Origin: Chloroflexota bacterium
Lineage (GTDB): Bacteria > Chloroflexota > Dehalococcoidia > Tepidiformales > Tepidiformaceae
Reading direction: 5' to 3'
Assembly: GCA_963169135.1 (NCBI GenBank)
Contig: CAUJEQ010000091.1
Location: forward strand, 1-29,990
Length of the DNA: 29,990 bases
Each line of letters starts with the position of its first letter. Positions within the stretch are counted from its first letter, which is position 1. The translations under genes were made by a program, and so were the position numbers. A model generated the notes under the pieces. It worked only from the letters and a program-made list of their open reading frames with translations, had not been told where the DNA came from and ran no database searches. Shown here piece by piece: positions 24,857 through 29,990 of this stretch.

Positions 24857-24918
24857 CTTGGGGAGCCTCTCGGAGCCCGCTGGAACCCGCGGGTCTGGGG
24901 GTGTGGGTGCCGCAGGCA

Positions 24919-24939
24919 GCCCGGCCACCGCGGCCGGGC
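24919..24939 (-). promoter_or_regulatory. perfect hairpin in the carboxyltransferase mRNA leader
   Basis: GCCCGGCC and GGCCGGGC form an 8-bp stem with a five-base loop. An outer pairing of GTGTGG with CCACAC (24901-24906 with 24941-24946 region) can extend the structure. It lies between the predicted -10 (24966-24961) and the ATG at 24856, within a leader of about 100 bases. No known riboswitch class is recognised. Confidence 0.4.
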
Positions 24940-24960
24940 GCCACACAGTGCGCCGTCCGA

Positions 24961-24992
24961 AATGTAGCATCGGCCCCCTCATGGCGCCATGA
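24961..24992 (-). promoter_or_regulatory. carboxyltransferase promoter overlapped by a perfect 14-bp palindrome
   Basis: TGCTACATT (24969-24961, minus strand) looks like an extended -10 box. The -35 region is covered by TCATGGCGCCATGA (24979-24992), a perfect 14-bp palindrome and a poor -35. This is the placing of a repressor operator. The regulator is not in the window. Confidence 0.45.
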
Positions 24993-25096
24993 ACGGCAAC
25001 CTGCCGCAGCGTGGTGATCGCGGCATGCCGTGGTCGTGGATCAGCCGCCGCACGGATACCGGCGGACTTCTTCCTGGTGTTCCGCAGGCTCTTCGA

Positions 25097-25831
25097 TCAG
25101 CTGCCCGGTGGGAGTTGTGGCTTGCCGCCCGACTTGAGCGCCGCGAGGCGGGCCTCAACCGCTATGTCGTCGATCTCGTCATCCAGTTCATCGAACTGCG
25201 CTTCCAGCGAGTTGACGGAGACCTCCTCCATGCCGCGGGCGAGTGCTTCCTGGCGGCGGATGCGCTCTTCGAAGCGGGCAAGGTCGCTCGTCGGGTCGAC
25301 CACCGAGATGCTCTTGACGGCATCCTGGACCTTCAGCGAGGCTTCCGCCATCTTCGCGCGGGCGACGAGTTCGTCGCGCTTCTGGACGAGTTCTCCGCGC
25401 CGCTCTCGCATGGTGTTCAGCCCCGCCTTCAGCTTCTCGGTGAGGACAGTTTGTTGTTCGACCTGTGCCGCGTACGTCTTGGCCTGATCTTCGAACGAAA
25501 GCTGGCGGCGCAGGGCCGTTTTGGCGAGCTCATCGAACCGGTCGGCTTCAACCGTCTTGCCTTCGGCACGCAGGGTGTCGGCCTTCTGCGATGCCGCGAG
25601 GGCCTTGGCGATCCACTCCTGTGAGGTCTCGCGCGCCTCCTTCAAGTCGTCTTCGAGCATGCGCAGGTTGCCGACCGTCTGGGCAACCGCCTTCTCCGCT
25701 TCCGCGATGTTCTCGGTGAAGTCGCGGATCATCTGGTCGAGCATCTTCTCCGGATCCTCGGCCCTGTCGAGGATTCCGTGGATGTTCGCCCGCGTGAGTG
25801 TCGAGATGCGTCCAAGGATTGAATTCGCCAC
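25097..25831 (-). CDS. pspA: PspA/IM30-family membrane-protecting protein
   Basis: ESCRT-III-like coiled-coil protein that binds the inner face of stressed membranes. 244 residues. The N-terminal LGRISTLTRANIHGILDRAEDPEKM (shown here as LTRANIHGILDRAEDPEKM), MLDQMIRDFTENIAEAEKAV and long heptad stretch to about residue 225 match the family, with the PEKML and MIRDF positions conserved. The C-terminal tail is DEIDDIAVEARLAALKSG, as in bacterial PspA/Vipp1 relatives. GTG 25831 has a GGAGG site at five bases. It lies 69 bases after the TPM-domain gene on the same strand, and both deal with the membrane, so they may form a stress unit. No pspB or pspC is near. Confidence 0.93.
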   Translation of the reverse strand: MANSILGRISTLTRANIHGILDRAEDPEKMLDQMIRDFTENIAEAEKAVAQTVGNLRMLEDDLKEARETSQEWIAKALAASQKADTLRAEGKTVEADRFDELAKTALRRQLSFEDQAKTYAAQVEQQTVLTEKLKAGLNTMRERRGELVQKRDELVARAKMAEASLKVQDAVKSISVVDPTSDLARFEERIRRQEALARGMEEVSVNSLEAQFDELDDEIDDIAVEARLAALKSGGKPQLPPGS

Positions 25832-25900
25832 AGTTCCTCCGTGGCCCGCACCGCAGGCCGAGTTTCGTCTGGATGATAGCGGTTTGATGATGCGAACGGA

Positions 25901-27979
25901 CTACCAGCGCCCGCCCCGCGAACGCCCTCCATCACCCGGGGGGGCGGGCAAGGCGCCGCCCTCGACCCTCCCCGGCTGGCCCCAGGCCGTCCCGCCGAAT
26001 CCCGTGCCCCGTCCGCGCATCGCACCGGCGAAGACCCCGCCGATCGCACCGCCCGCCATGCTTCCCGAGGCATCGGCGGCGCGGTCTCGCGGCCGGGGTT
26101 CCCGACCACGAGGGTGCTGCCGTTCCCGGCCGGAGCCCTCACCCATGCTGTGCCGGCGTTCTTCGAACTCCTCCTGAGCGCGGGTCAGTGCCTCCTGGGC
26201 CAACCGTTCCGAGAGCTCAGCTTCCGCAGTTGCCTTCACGACATCGACGGCCGCCAGGGAGCGTGATAGCTCAAGGTGGCGTTGGGCCTCTCGCAGGCGA
26301 GTGCGAGGCTCTTCGCCCACTGCCTGGCGTCGCCCGGCAATATAGTTGTTGGCCCGCTCGTAGGCCGACGCCGCCCGTTGCAGGCTAGCGGTGAACGCCG
26401 CCGCCGTGCGCTTTCCCTGTTCTTCGGCTTCGCGCACGGTCACGAGCGCGGCGTCAGCCAGTCGGTTCGCCTCCTGCGCCTGCTGTAAAGCCGCCAGCAC
26501 GTTGGGTCGTTGGGCCGCAACCTCGCGCCGTGCCGACTCCAGGAGCGCCTCCGACCGCGCCAGATCATCCGTGGCGATCCCGGCACTGCCCTCCGCGGCC
26601 ACTCTCCGGGCGGCTTCCAGGTCGCTGGCAGCAGCGGCGATTTCGGTCTGGAGAGCGCTCTCCGCAGCCCGGACCGTTGCTTCGAGCTGGGCAACACCGT
26701 CGAGCAGCACCGTTGCTTCGGCGACCGCGGCCTGTGCGAGGCGGACTGCCATCACCACGTTCGGCGCTTCGCCCTCCGCCGGGTTGAGAGCCTCCTGGAC
26801 GGTCTCCCGCGCGAACTCGATCCGCTTCTGCGCTTCCACCAGGCTGCCCTCGACCGGTTCCGAGAGCGGTTCCGCAAATCCCTGGAGCCAACTGTACTGG
26901 CGTTCAGCCTCTGGCAATCGTGCTGCAGCCTCACCGATTCGGTCCGGGAGCGCCGACAGCAGTTGGGGCGCCGTCTTCTCAAGGTTGCGGAGCTGTTCGA
27001 TGCGCCCGTGTTCGGCATCGAGGAGCGCATTTGCTTTCTCGGCGTGGGCGACCAGCTCACCGAGCAGTTGCTGGCGCTCGCTCGCCGACTCGGGCTCACT
27101 GTCATCGAGCGTCTGCCGCAGTTCGAACGCTGCCCGTATCTCCACGCGGGCCTCTTCGAGTGCCTGCCGGAACGGGGCGACATCGGCTTCGCTGAACTGC
27201 GCCTCGGCGAAGCCAAGCTCCTGCTCAGCCTCCCGGAGCGCGTCGTCCGTCTCCAGCAGGAGGGCGTTAGCGCGCTGGTCGAGGTCGGCGGGCTGTCCCT
27301 GCTCTGCTCCAGTCTTCTCGCCACCGCTCCCCCTGCGGAAGAAGCGGCTGGCCTTCACGATGCCGGCAATGGCGAGCGGTACACCGATGATGAAGGCAAG
27401 GAACGTGAGGAGCCCCCCGGCCCCGCCACCCCCATCGCTGCCATCAACGGCACTCCCCGGTTCGGCAAGCTCGCCGGCCACCACTCGGCCCAGCCCCGAA
27501 GCGAGATCGGCCACAGCTGCCTCGAACTCGCCATCCGCAAGGCGCGGTTCGAGCACGGTGGTCAGCAGGCGGTCGATCTCCTCGTCGGTAACCGCATCCA
27601 GCATCCCGCCCACCCAGAGGGCGTCGGAACGGTCCGCGATGGCCACGATGAGCAGGGCATCGTTGCCGCCAAATGAATTTGCTTCAGCCACGGCGTCCGC
27701 ATAGCCGGTCACGGTCTCCGTACCCGTCGTCTCGACGACCAACACCCAGAGTTGCACGTTGTGGTCGTGTTCAAGCGCTTCGATGGCAGCCTCGACGCGC
27801 GCTAGGTCCTTGATGACGCCCGCCTGGTCGGTCACACGCTCGTTGACGCGCGGGACTTCCTGCGCGTGTGCGCCGGAGGAAACTGCCAGGGCGACGAGGA
27901 GCGCGCCCAGTAGCGCTGGCGCGCCCAGTAGCGCTGGCGCGCCCAGCCAGCTCGGTGGCCACTGCCGAACACGCATCAT
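25901..27979 (-). CDS. TPM-domain protein with long coiled coil (membrane-anchored)
   Basis: A 692-residue protein. A signal peptide (about 1-40) contains a small repeat (LGAPALLGAPALLGALL) and ends near AHAQ. A TPM_phosphatase/Psb32-like domain (about 45-165) shows RVNERVTDQAGVI and FGGNDALLIVAIADRSDALWVGG. A Gly/Ser linker leads to a membrane segment (about 189-210), so the TPM domain is outside and the rest inside. Residues about 225-615 are a long Ala/Glu/Arg coiled coil. The C-terminus is Gly/Arg-rich (GGAIGGVFAGAMRGRGTGFG), resembling the tail of other TPM proteins. ATG 27979 has GGAGG seven bases upstream. Upstream of pspA; a membrane-stress sensor working with PspA is inference. Confidence 0.85.
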   Translation of the reverse strand: MMRVRQWPPSWLGAPALLGAPALLGALLVALAVSSGAHAQEVPRVNERVTDQAGVIKDLARVEAAIEALEHDHNVQLWVLVVETTGTETVTGYADAVAEANSFGGNDALLIVAIADRSDALWVGGMLDAVTDEEIDRLLTTVLEPRLADGEFEAAVADLASGLGRVVAGELAEPGSAVDGSDGGGGAGGLLTFLAFIIGVPLAIAGIVKASRFFRRGSGGEKTGAEQGQPADLDQRANALLLETDDALREAEQELGFAEAQFSEADVAPFRQALEEARVEIRAAFELRQTLDDSEPESASERQQLLGELVAHAEKANALLDAEHGRIEQLRNLEKTAPQLLSALPDRIGEAAARLPEAERQYSWLQGFAEPLSEPVEGSLVEAQKRIEFARETVQEALNPAEGEAPNVVMAVRLAQAAVAEATVLLDGVAQLEATVRAAESALQTEIAAAASDLEAARRVAAEGSAGIATDDLARSEALLESARREVAAQRPNVLAALQQAQEANRLADAALVTVREAEEQGKRTAAAFTASLQRAASAYERANNYIAGRRQAVGEEPRTRLREAQRHLELSRSLAAVDVVKATAEAELSERLAQEALTRAQEEFEERRHSMGEGSGRERQHPRGREPRPRDRAADASGSMAGGAIGGVFAGAMRGRGTGFGGTAWGQPGRVEGGALPAPPGDGGRSRGGRW
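27901..27946 (-). repeat. 18-bp tandem repeat in a signal peptide
   Basis: The unit GCGCGCCCAGTAGCGCTG is repeated 2.6 times without mismatch. It encodes the repeated APALLG stretch in the hydrophobic core of the TPM protein's signal peptide. In-frame gain or loss of units would alter the length of the core by six residues each. Confidence 0.9.
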
Positions 27980-28168
27980 CCCATGTCCTCCCTGCCGTCA
28001 TCTTACGGGGATCGTTCCCACGGCTATCGGCCCCGGTGCAGCGGACCGCCTCTGAGTGGGTATCGGCAGGTGGGGCCGCGCACGCCATACCCACAGCCGG
28101 CCGGATCGCCGCAGACCGTCCGAGCATTGTTACCTGGTGCGCGGCGCCGGACGGCGGGCCCGCCAAAC

Positions 28169-28195
28169 AAAAAAACCCCCGCCATGTGGCGGGGG
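28169..28195 (-). terminator. rho-independent terminator of tRNA-Ala
   Basis: On the minus strand CCCCCGCC, an ACAT loop and GGCGGGGG form an 8-bp perfect stem followed by seven T. It lies 14 bases after the tRNA's CCA end. The stretch from here to 27980 holds no gene; it contains the upstream region of the TPM gene with a possible TAAGAT -10 at 28005-28000. Confidence 0.92.
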
Positions 28196-28208
28196 CCGGT
28201 GGGTGAAT

Positions 28209-28284
28209 TGGTGGAGACGAGGGGACTCGAACCCCTTACCTCAGCGATGCGAACGCTGCGCTCTCCCAGATGAGCTACGTCCCC
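28209..28284 (-). tRNA. tRNA-Ala (anticodon CGC)
   Basis: A 76-base cloverleaf including the encoded CCA end (28211-28209). Acceptor GGGGACG/CGTCTCC pairs fully and has the G3-U70 wobble that is the alanine identity element. D arm GCTC/GAGC, anticodon stem CAGCG/CGCTG with loop TTCGCAT (anticodon CGC, codon GCG), variable AGGTA and T arm AGGGG/CCCCT with TTCGAGT are all regular. It has its own promoter and terminator and is a single gene here. Confidence 0.97.
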
Positions 28285-28292
28285 ACAAGCAA

Positions 28293-28333
28293 CGGACCGC
28301 TCCATCGTAGGGAGCGGTCCGCAAAAGGGTCAA
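28293..28333 (-). promoter_or_regulatory. tRNA-Ala promoter whose -10 lies in an 11-bp inverted repeat
   Basis: On the minus strand TTGACC (28333-28328) and TACGAT (28309-28304) are separated by 18 bases, placing the start near 28297, about 13 bases before the mature tRNA. The arms CGGACCGCTCC (28293-28303) and GGAGCGGTCCG (28311-28321) pair perfectly and leave the -10 in the seven-base loop. As RNA from the zinc-ribbon gene it could also act as a terminator stem, though followed only by TTGCTTG. Confidence 0.6.
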
Positions 28334-28346
28334 CCGTGAACGGCGC

Positions 28347-28517
28347 CTACGACCGGTGGGACGAACCCCGCCCGATGCGATAGCTTGTCTCGCCCGTGAA
28401 TTCCCGTTCCTTGCCGCATTTCTTGCACTTGCCCGGGGTGAGTTCCCCTCGCGGAGGGTCCAAGACCCAGTGATGGATACAGTCCGCAACCATCTGGAGC
28501 GCCTCAGCCTTGGACAT
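28347..28517 (-). CDS. 56-residue zinc-ribbon protein
   Basis: A short gene with a good start and own promoter. The protein begins MSKAEALQMVADCIHHWV, has LDPPRGELTPGKCKKCGKE and ends in a basic tail RIGRGSSHRS. C13, H15 or H16, C31 and C34 can form one zinc site. ATG 28517 is preceded by GAGGGG at about ten bases. The C-x-H-x-W ... P ... CxxCG ... F arrangement looks like a recurrent family of tiny zinc-ribbon proteins in Chloroflexota-type genomes; I know of no function. Between it and the tRNA stands the inverted repeat; upstream stands the -35/-10 at 28593-28621. Confidence 0.8.
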   Translation of the reverse strand: MSKAEALQMVADCIHHWVLDPPRGELTPGKCKKCGKEREFTGETSYRIGRGSSHRS

Positions 28518-28592
28518 GGTGCAACTACCCCTCGATCATTCAGGTGTCGATTTGTTGGCTAGAGGCTAACTACCCCGCCACCAGCCTCGCGC

Positions 28593-28621
28593 AGTGTAGT
28601 CCGACCTATAGACCGTTTCAA
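28593..28621 (-). promoter_or_regulatory. sigma-70 promoter of the zinc-ribbon gene
   Basis: TTGAAA (28621-28616) and TACACT (28598-28593) with exactly 17 bases between on the minus strand. The start would be near 28586, giving a leader of about 70 bases in which GGGGTAGTT occurs twice. It begins inside the few bases after rimM, so the zinc-ribbon gene need not depend on the rpsP operon. Confidence 0.6.
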
Positions 28622-28625
28622 TCGT

Positions 28626-29153
28626 TTATCTCGTTTCGTCCAGCATTCCCGGCAAAGGTGTAATAGCTATCACCCCGGCCGATACATCGATTCGCTGGAC
28701 CACCTCGCCGATCGCCGGCACCAGCACCTCGCCCCCCTCGCCCGCCGCCACGTACACGTCATTCGCCCCCGTCGTGATCACCTCCACCACCGTCCCCAGG
28801 TCCCTCCCGTCTTCCGTCACCACCCGCAACCCGATCAGCTCGTGTACGAAGTACGACTCGTCGTCGTCCCGGAGCACGTCGTTGTCCGCCGCCTCGACTA
28901 ACTCGCCTCGGAAGCTCTCCGCAGCCGTCCGCCCCGCCAGCCCGCTCAACTTCAGAATCCACTGGTCCTGGTCCGGCCGTGCCTGTTCCACCGTGCGCCG
29001 CACGCCGCCCAGGTACACCGGCCGCCCCCGTTGCAAATTCCGCGCTGTCGCCGAAAACGCAGCCACCCGCACCTCGCCCCGCAGCGCATGCGGACGCAAA
29101 ACGCGCCCGACGGCCGTGAAGCCCGGACGCGGTTCCTTTGGTGTCGTTACCAG
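28626..29153 (-). CDS. rimM: 16S rRNA processing protein RimM
   Basis: Assists 30S head assembly by binding S19. The chain has the N-terminal RimM beta-barrel with VGRVLRPHALRGEVRV, then RTAAESFRGELVEA, and a C-terminal PRC-barrel starting YFVHELIGLRVVTEDG. The conserved start VGRVLRPH lies upstream of the only in-frame TTG (29099), which would remove it. Going upstream, the frame has no ATG, GTG or TTG until it runs into khpA. The coordinate 29153 uses a CTG (reading LVTTPKEPRPGFTAVGRV); a CTG at 29225 with GGAG eight bases upstream and overlapping the khpA stop is the alternative. A GTA at 29150 may be a mutated or misread GTG. Family call firm, start uncertain. Confidence 0.85.
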   Translation of the reverse strand: MVTTPKEPRPGFTAVGRVLRPHALRGEVRVAAFSATARNLQRGRPVYLGGVRRTVEQARPDQDQWILKLSGLAGRTAAESFRGELVEAADNDVLRDDDESYFVHELIGLRVVTEDGRDLGTVVEVITTGANDVYVAAGEGGEVLVPAIGEVVQRIDVSAGVIAITPLPGMLDETR

Positions 29154-29221
29154 GTTCGTTGGGCGTGGTGCCCGCCGCCGCGGTGCACTCGCGGCCGGTC
29201 CTTCTTGTCCCTGCTCGCCGC

Positions 29222-29464
29222 TCAGTCGCCAATCTCCAGGTTCACACGGACGTCCTCACGGACCGCCGCAACCTTCACCAGCGCCCGAATCGAGCTCGCG
29301 ATTCGCCCGCCCTTGCCGATCACCTTCCCCCAGTCGTCTTCCCCAACGTCCAGGCGCACCGCCACGCGGTCCCGGTCACCGGTCTCGCTCACCCGCACTT
29401 CGTCCGGGTTGTCCACCAGCCCCTTCGCCAGGTACTCCACGATCTCGGCCATCATGCTGGCCAT
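29222..29464 (-). CDS. khpA: KhpA, KH-domain RNA-binding protein
   Basis: An 80-residue single KH-domain protein (KhpA, formerly YlqC), an RNA chaperone that works with KhpB in many bacteria. The GxxG loop is in GKVIGKGGRIASSIRALV (about residues 46-63), preceded by RVAVRLDVGEDD. Length is standard. ATG 29464 lies three bases after the rpsP stop. The order rpsP-khpA-rimM is widespread and supports the call. Confidence 0.94.
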   Translation of the reverse strand: MASMMAEIVEYLAKGLVDNPDEVRVSETGDRDRVAVRLDVGEDDWGKVIGKGGRIASSIRALVKVAAVREDVRVNLEIGD

Positions 29465-29467
29465 GGG

Positions 29468-29941
29468 CTACTCCTCCGTCGCTGTTTCGGCGACCGGCGT
29501 TGCTTCTTCGGCGGCTGCGGGTGCCTCGGCTTCCGGTGCGGCTTCTTCGGCCGCCGCGGGTGCCTCAGCTTCCTCCACCGCCACGGGCGCCTCGGCCTTC
29601 GCGGGCTTCGGTTCAGCCTTCGCAGCTGGCGCCGCGCCCTTGCCCTGCTTCGCAGGGACCTTCGCCTCTGGGGCGGCCGCCGTCACCCGGACGACCTTCT
29701 TCTCAATGACGCCCGCCCGCACCAGGATCTTCTCGGCTGCTTCGGAAGGCTGCGCGCCCTTGCCGATCCACTCTTTCGCCTTGTCGCCGTCCACCTTCAC
29801 TACCGGAGGGTTGGCGTGCGGATCATACGAACCGAGCGTCTCGATGAAGCGCCCATCGCGCCGATCAGGCTTGTCCGCCACAACCAGGCGGTAGAAAGGA
29901 TGGCGCTTCTTCCCGATGCGCTTCAGCCGAATCCGAATCAT
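29468..29941 (-). CDS. rpsP: 30S ribosomal protein S16 with long Ala/Glu/Pro tail
   Basis: Small-subunit protein S16. The N-terminal MIRIRLKRIGKKRHPFYRLV and the following ADKPDRRDGRFIETLGSYDP are the family hallmark, with the core ending near residue 85. A tail of about 70 residues then follows, first Lys/Ala (KVPAKQGKGAAPAAK) and then acidic (EAEAPAAAEEAAP repeated). Total 157 residues, nearly twice the core. ATG 29941 has a GGAG site; the frame is open upstream but not coding-like. It starts the rpsP-khpA-rimM run. Tails of this kind occur in S16 of some Chloroflexota and Actinobacteria; their role is unclear. Confidence 0.95.
   Translation of the reverse strand: MIRIRLKRIGKKRHPFYRLVVADKPDRRDGRFIETLGSYDPHANPPVVKVDGDKAKEWIGKGAQPSEAAEKILVRAGVIEKKVVRVTAAAPEAKVPAKQGKGAAPAAKAEPKPAKAEAPVAVEEAEAPAAAEEAAPEAEAPAAAEEATPVAETATEE
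29502..29579 (-). repeat. 39-bp direct repeat in the S16 tail
   Basis: Two adjacent 39-bp copies differing at a few positions encode a 13-residue unit (EAEAPAAAEEAAP and EAEAPAAAEEATP) in the acidic part of the S16 tail. Confidence 0.8.
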
Positions 29942-29990
29942 GTCTACTCCAAACACACGCCCGCGCTCTGCGGACGGACTACGCAATTCC

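Noticed and set aside
23153..24967. 604-residue open frame on the plus strand opposite the carboxyltransferase
   Set aside because: Same kind of shadow; the minus strand has all family motifs.
24857..24982. N-terminal extension of the carboxyltransferase to 24982
   Set aside because: It is Pro/Arg/Gly-rich, has no ribosome site and overlaps the predicted -10 box and leader hairpin.
25045..25065. CCGCCG/CGGCGG hairpin after pspA as a terminator
   Set aside because: Only a 6-bp stem with no U-run, in GC-rich DNA where such stems are frequent.
28007..28019. GGGGATCGTTCCC as a LexA-type box before the TPM gene
   Set aside because: It has only 4-bp arms and does not match a LexA consensus; chance is likely.
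29097..29099. TTG 29099 as the rimM start
   Set aside because: It would cut off the conserved VGRV strand that begins the RimM barrel.
1..29990. CRISPR array, insertion sequence, prophage or replication origin
   Set aside because: No regularly spaced repeats, transposase, integrase, terminal inverted repeats or DnaA-box cluster were seen.

Overview
The window is GC-rich (about two-thirds G+C by eye) bacterial chromosome with tightly packed genes, many GTG/TTG starts and good Shine-Dalgarno sites. I infer a Chloroflexota-like organism (Dehalococcoidia/Tepidiformia type) from the overall protein character, the sufR-C-B-D-S-U-T operon with an embedded Rieske gene, ATP-type PEP carboxykinase, an Ala/Glu-rich S16 tail and small zinc-ribbon proteins. 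That placement is a judgement, not a search result. Almost everything looks like chromosomal housekeeping and accessory metabolism. I see no transposase, phage gene or CRISPR array.

Layout: (1) 2-646, 3' end of a peptide-type ABC substrate-binding protein (+). (2) 653-5023 (-), fur-family regulator followed by glcD, glcE and glcF (glycolate oxidase), all overlapping or closely spaced, with a canonical G-quadruplex motif between glcD and glcE. (3) 5102-5749 (+), a divergent multi-zinc-ribbon protein. (4) 5768-12720 (-), an iron-sulphur assembly operon: sufR, sufC, sufB, a DinB-fold gene, sufD, a Rieske ferredoxin, sufS, sufU and a sufT-like MIP18 gene. (5) 12779-15558 (-), a four-gene run: antibiotic-monooxygenase-like small protein, HAD-like protein, a GTDC1/DUF3524-type glycosyltransferase (candidate tRNA-queuosine mannosyltransferase) and a YihY/BrkB membrane protein. 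(6) 15727-18811 (+), a MacB-type ABC exporter (ATPase plus 785-residue FtsX-like permease) behind a palindrome. (7) 18833-20909 (-), pckA and a small hypothetical with a PD-(D/E)XK-like signature. (8) 21052-24856 (-), acyl-CoA carboxylase carboxyltransferase, an Eis-family GNAT acetyltransferase and an HDOD protein. (9) 25097-27979 (-), a TPM-domain coiled-coil membrane protein followed by PspA, probably an envelope-stress pair. (10) 28169-28621 (-), a 56-residue zinc-ribbon gene and tRNA-Ala(CGC) with its own promoter and terminator. (11) 28626-29941 (-), rpsP-khpA-rimM, without trmD downstream.

The most interesting items are: an 11-bp perfect inverted repeat that places the predicted -10 of the tRNA-Ala promoter in its loop; the DinB-fold gene inside the suf operon; the G-quadruplex motif in the glc operon; a hairpin covering the ribosome-binding site of the HDOD gene; a perfect 14-bp palindrome at the carboxyltransferase promoter; the rimM gene, which lacks any ATG/GTG/TTG upstream of its conserved N-terminus; and the GTDC1-type glycosyltransferase. 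I did not find a clearly new multi-gene system.
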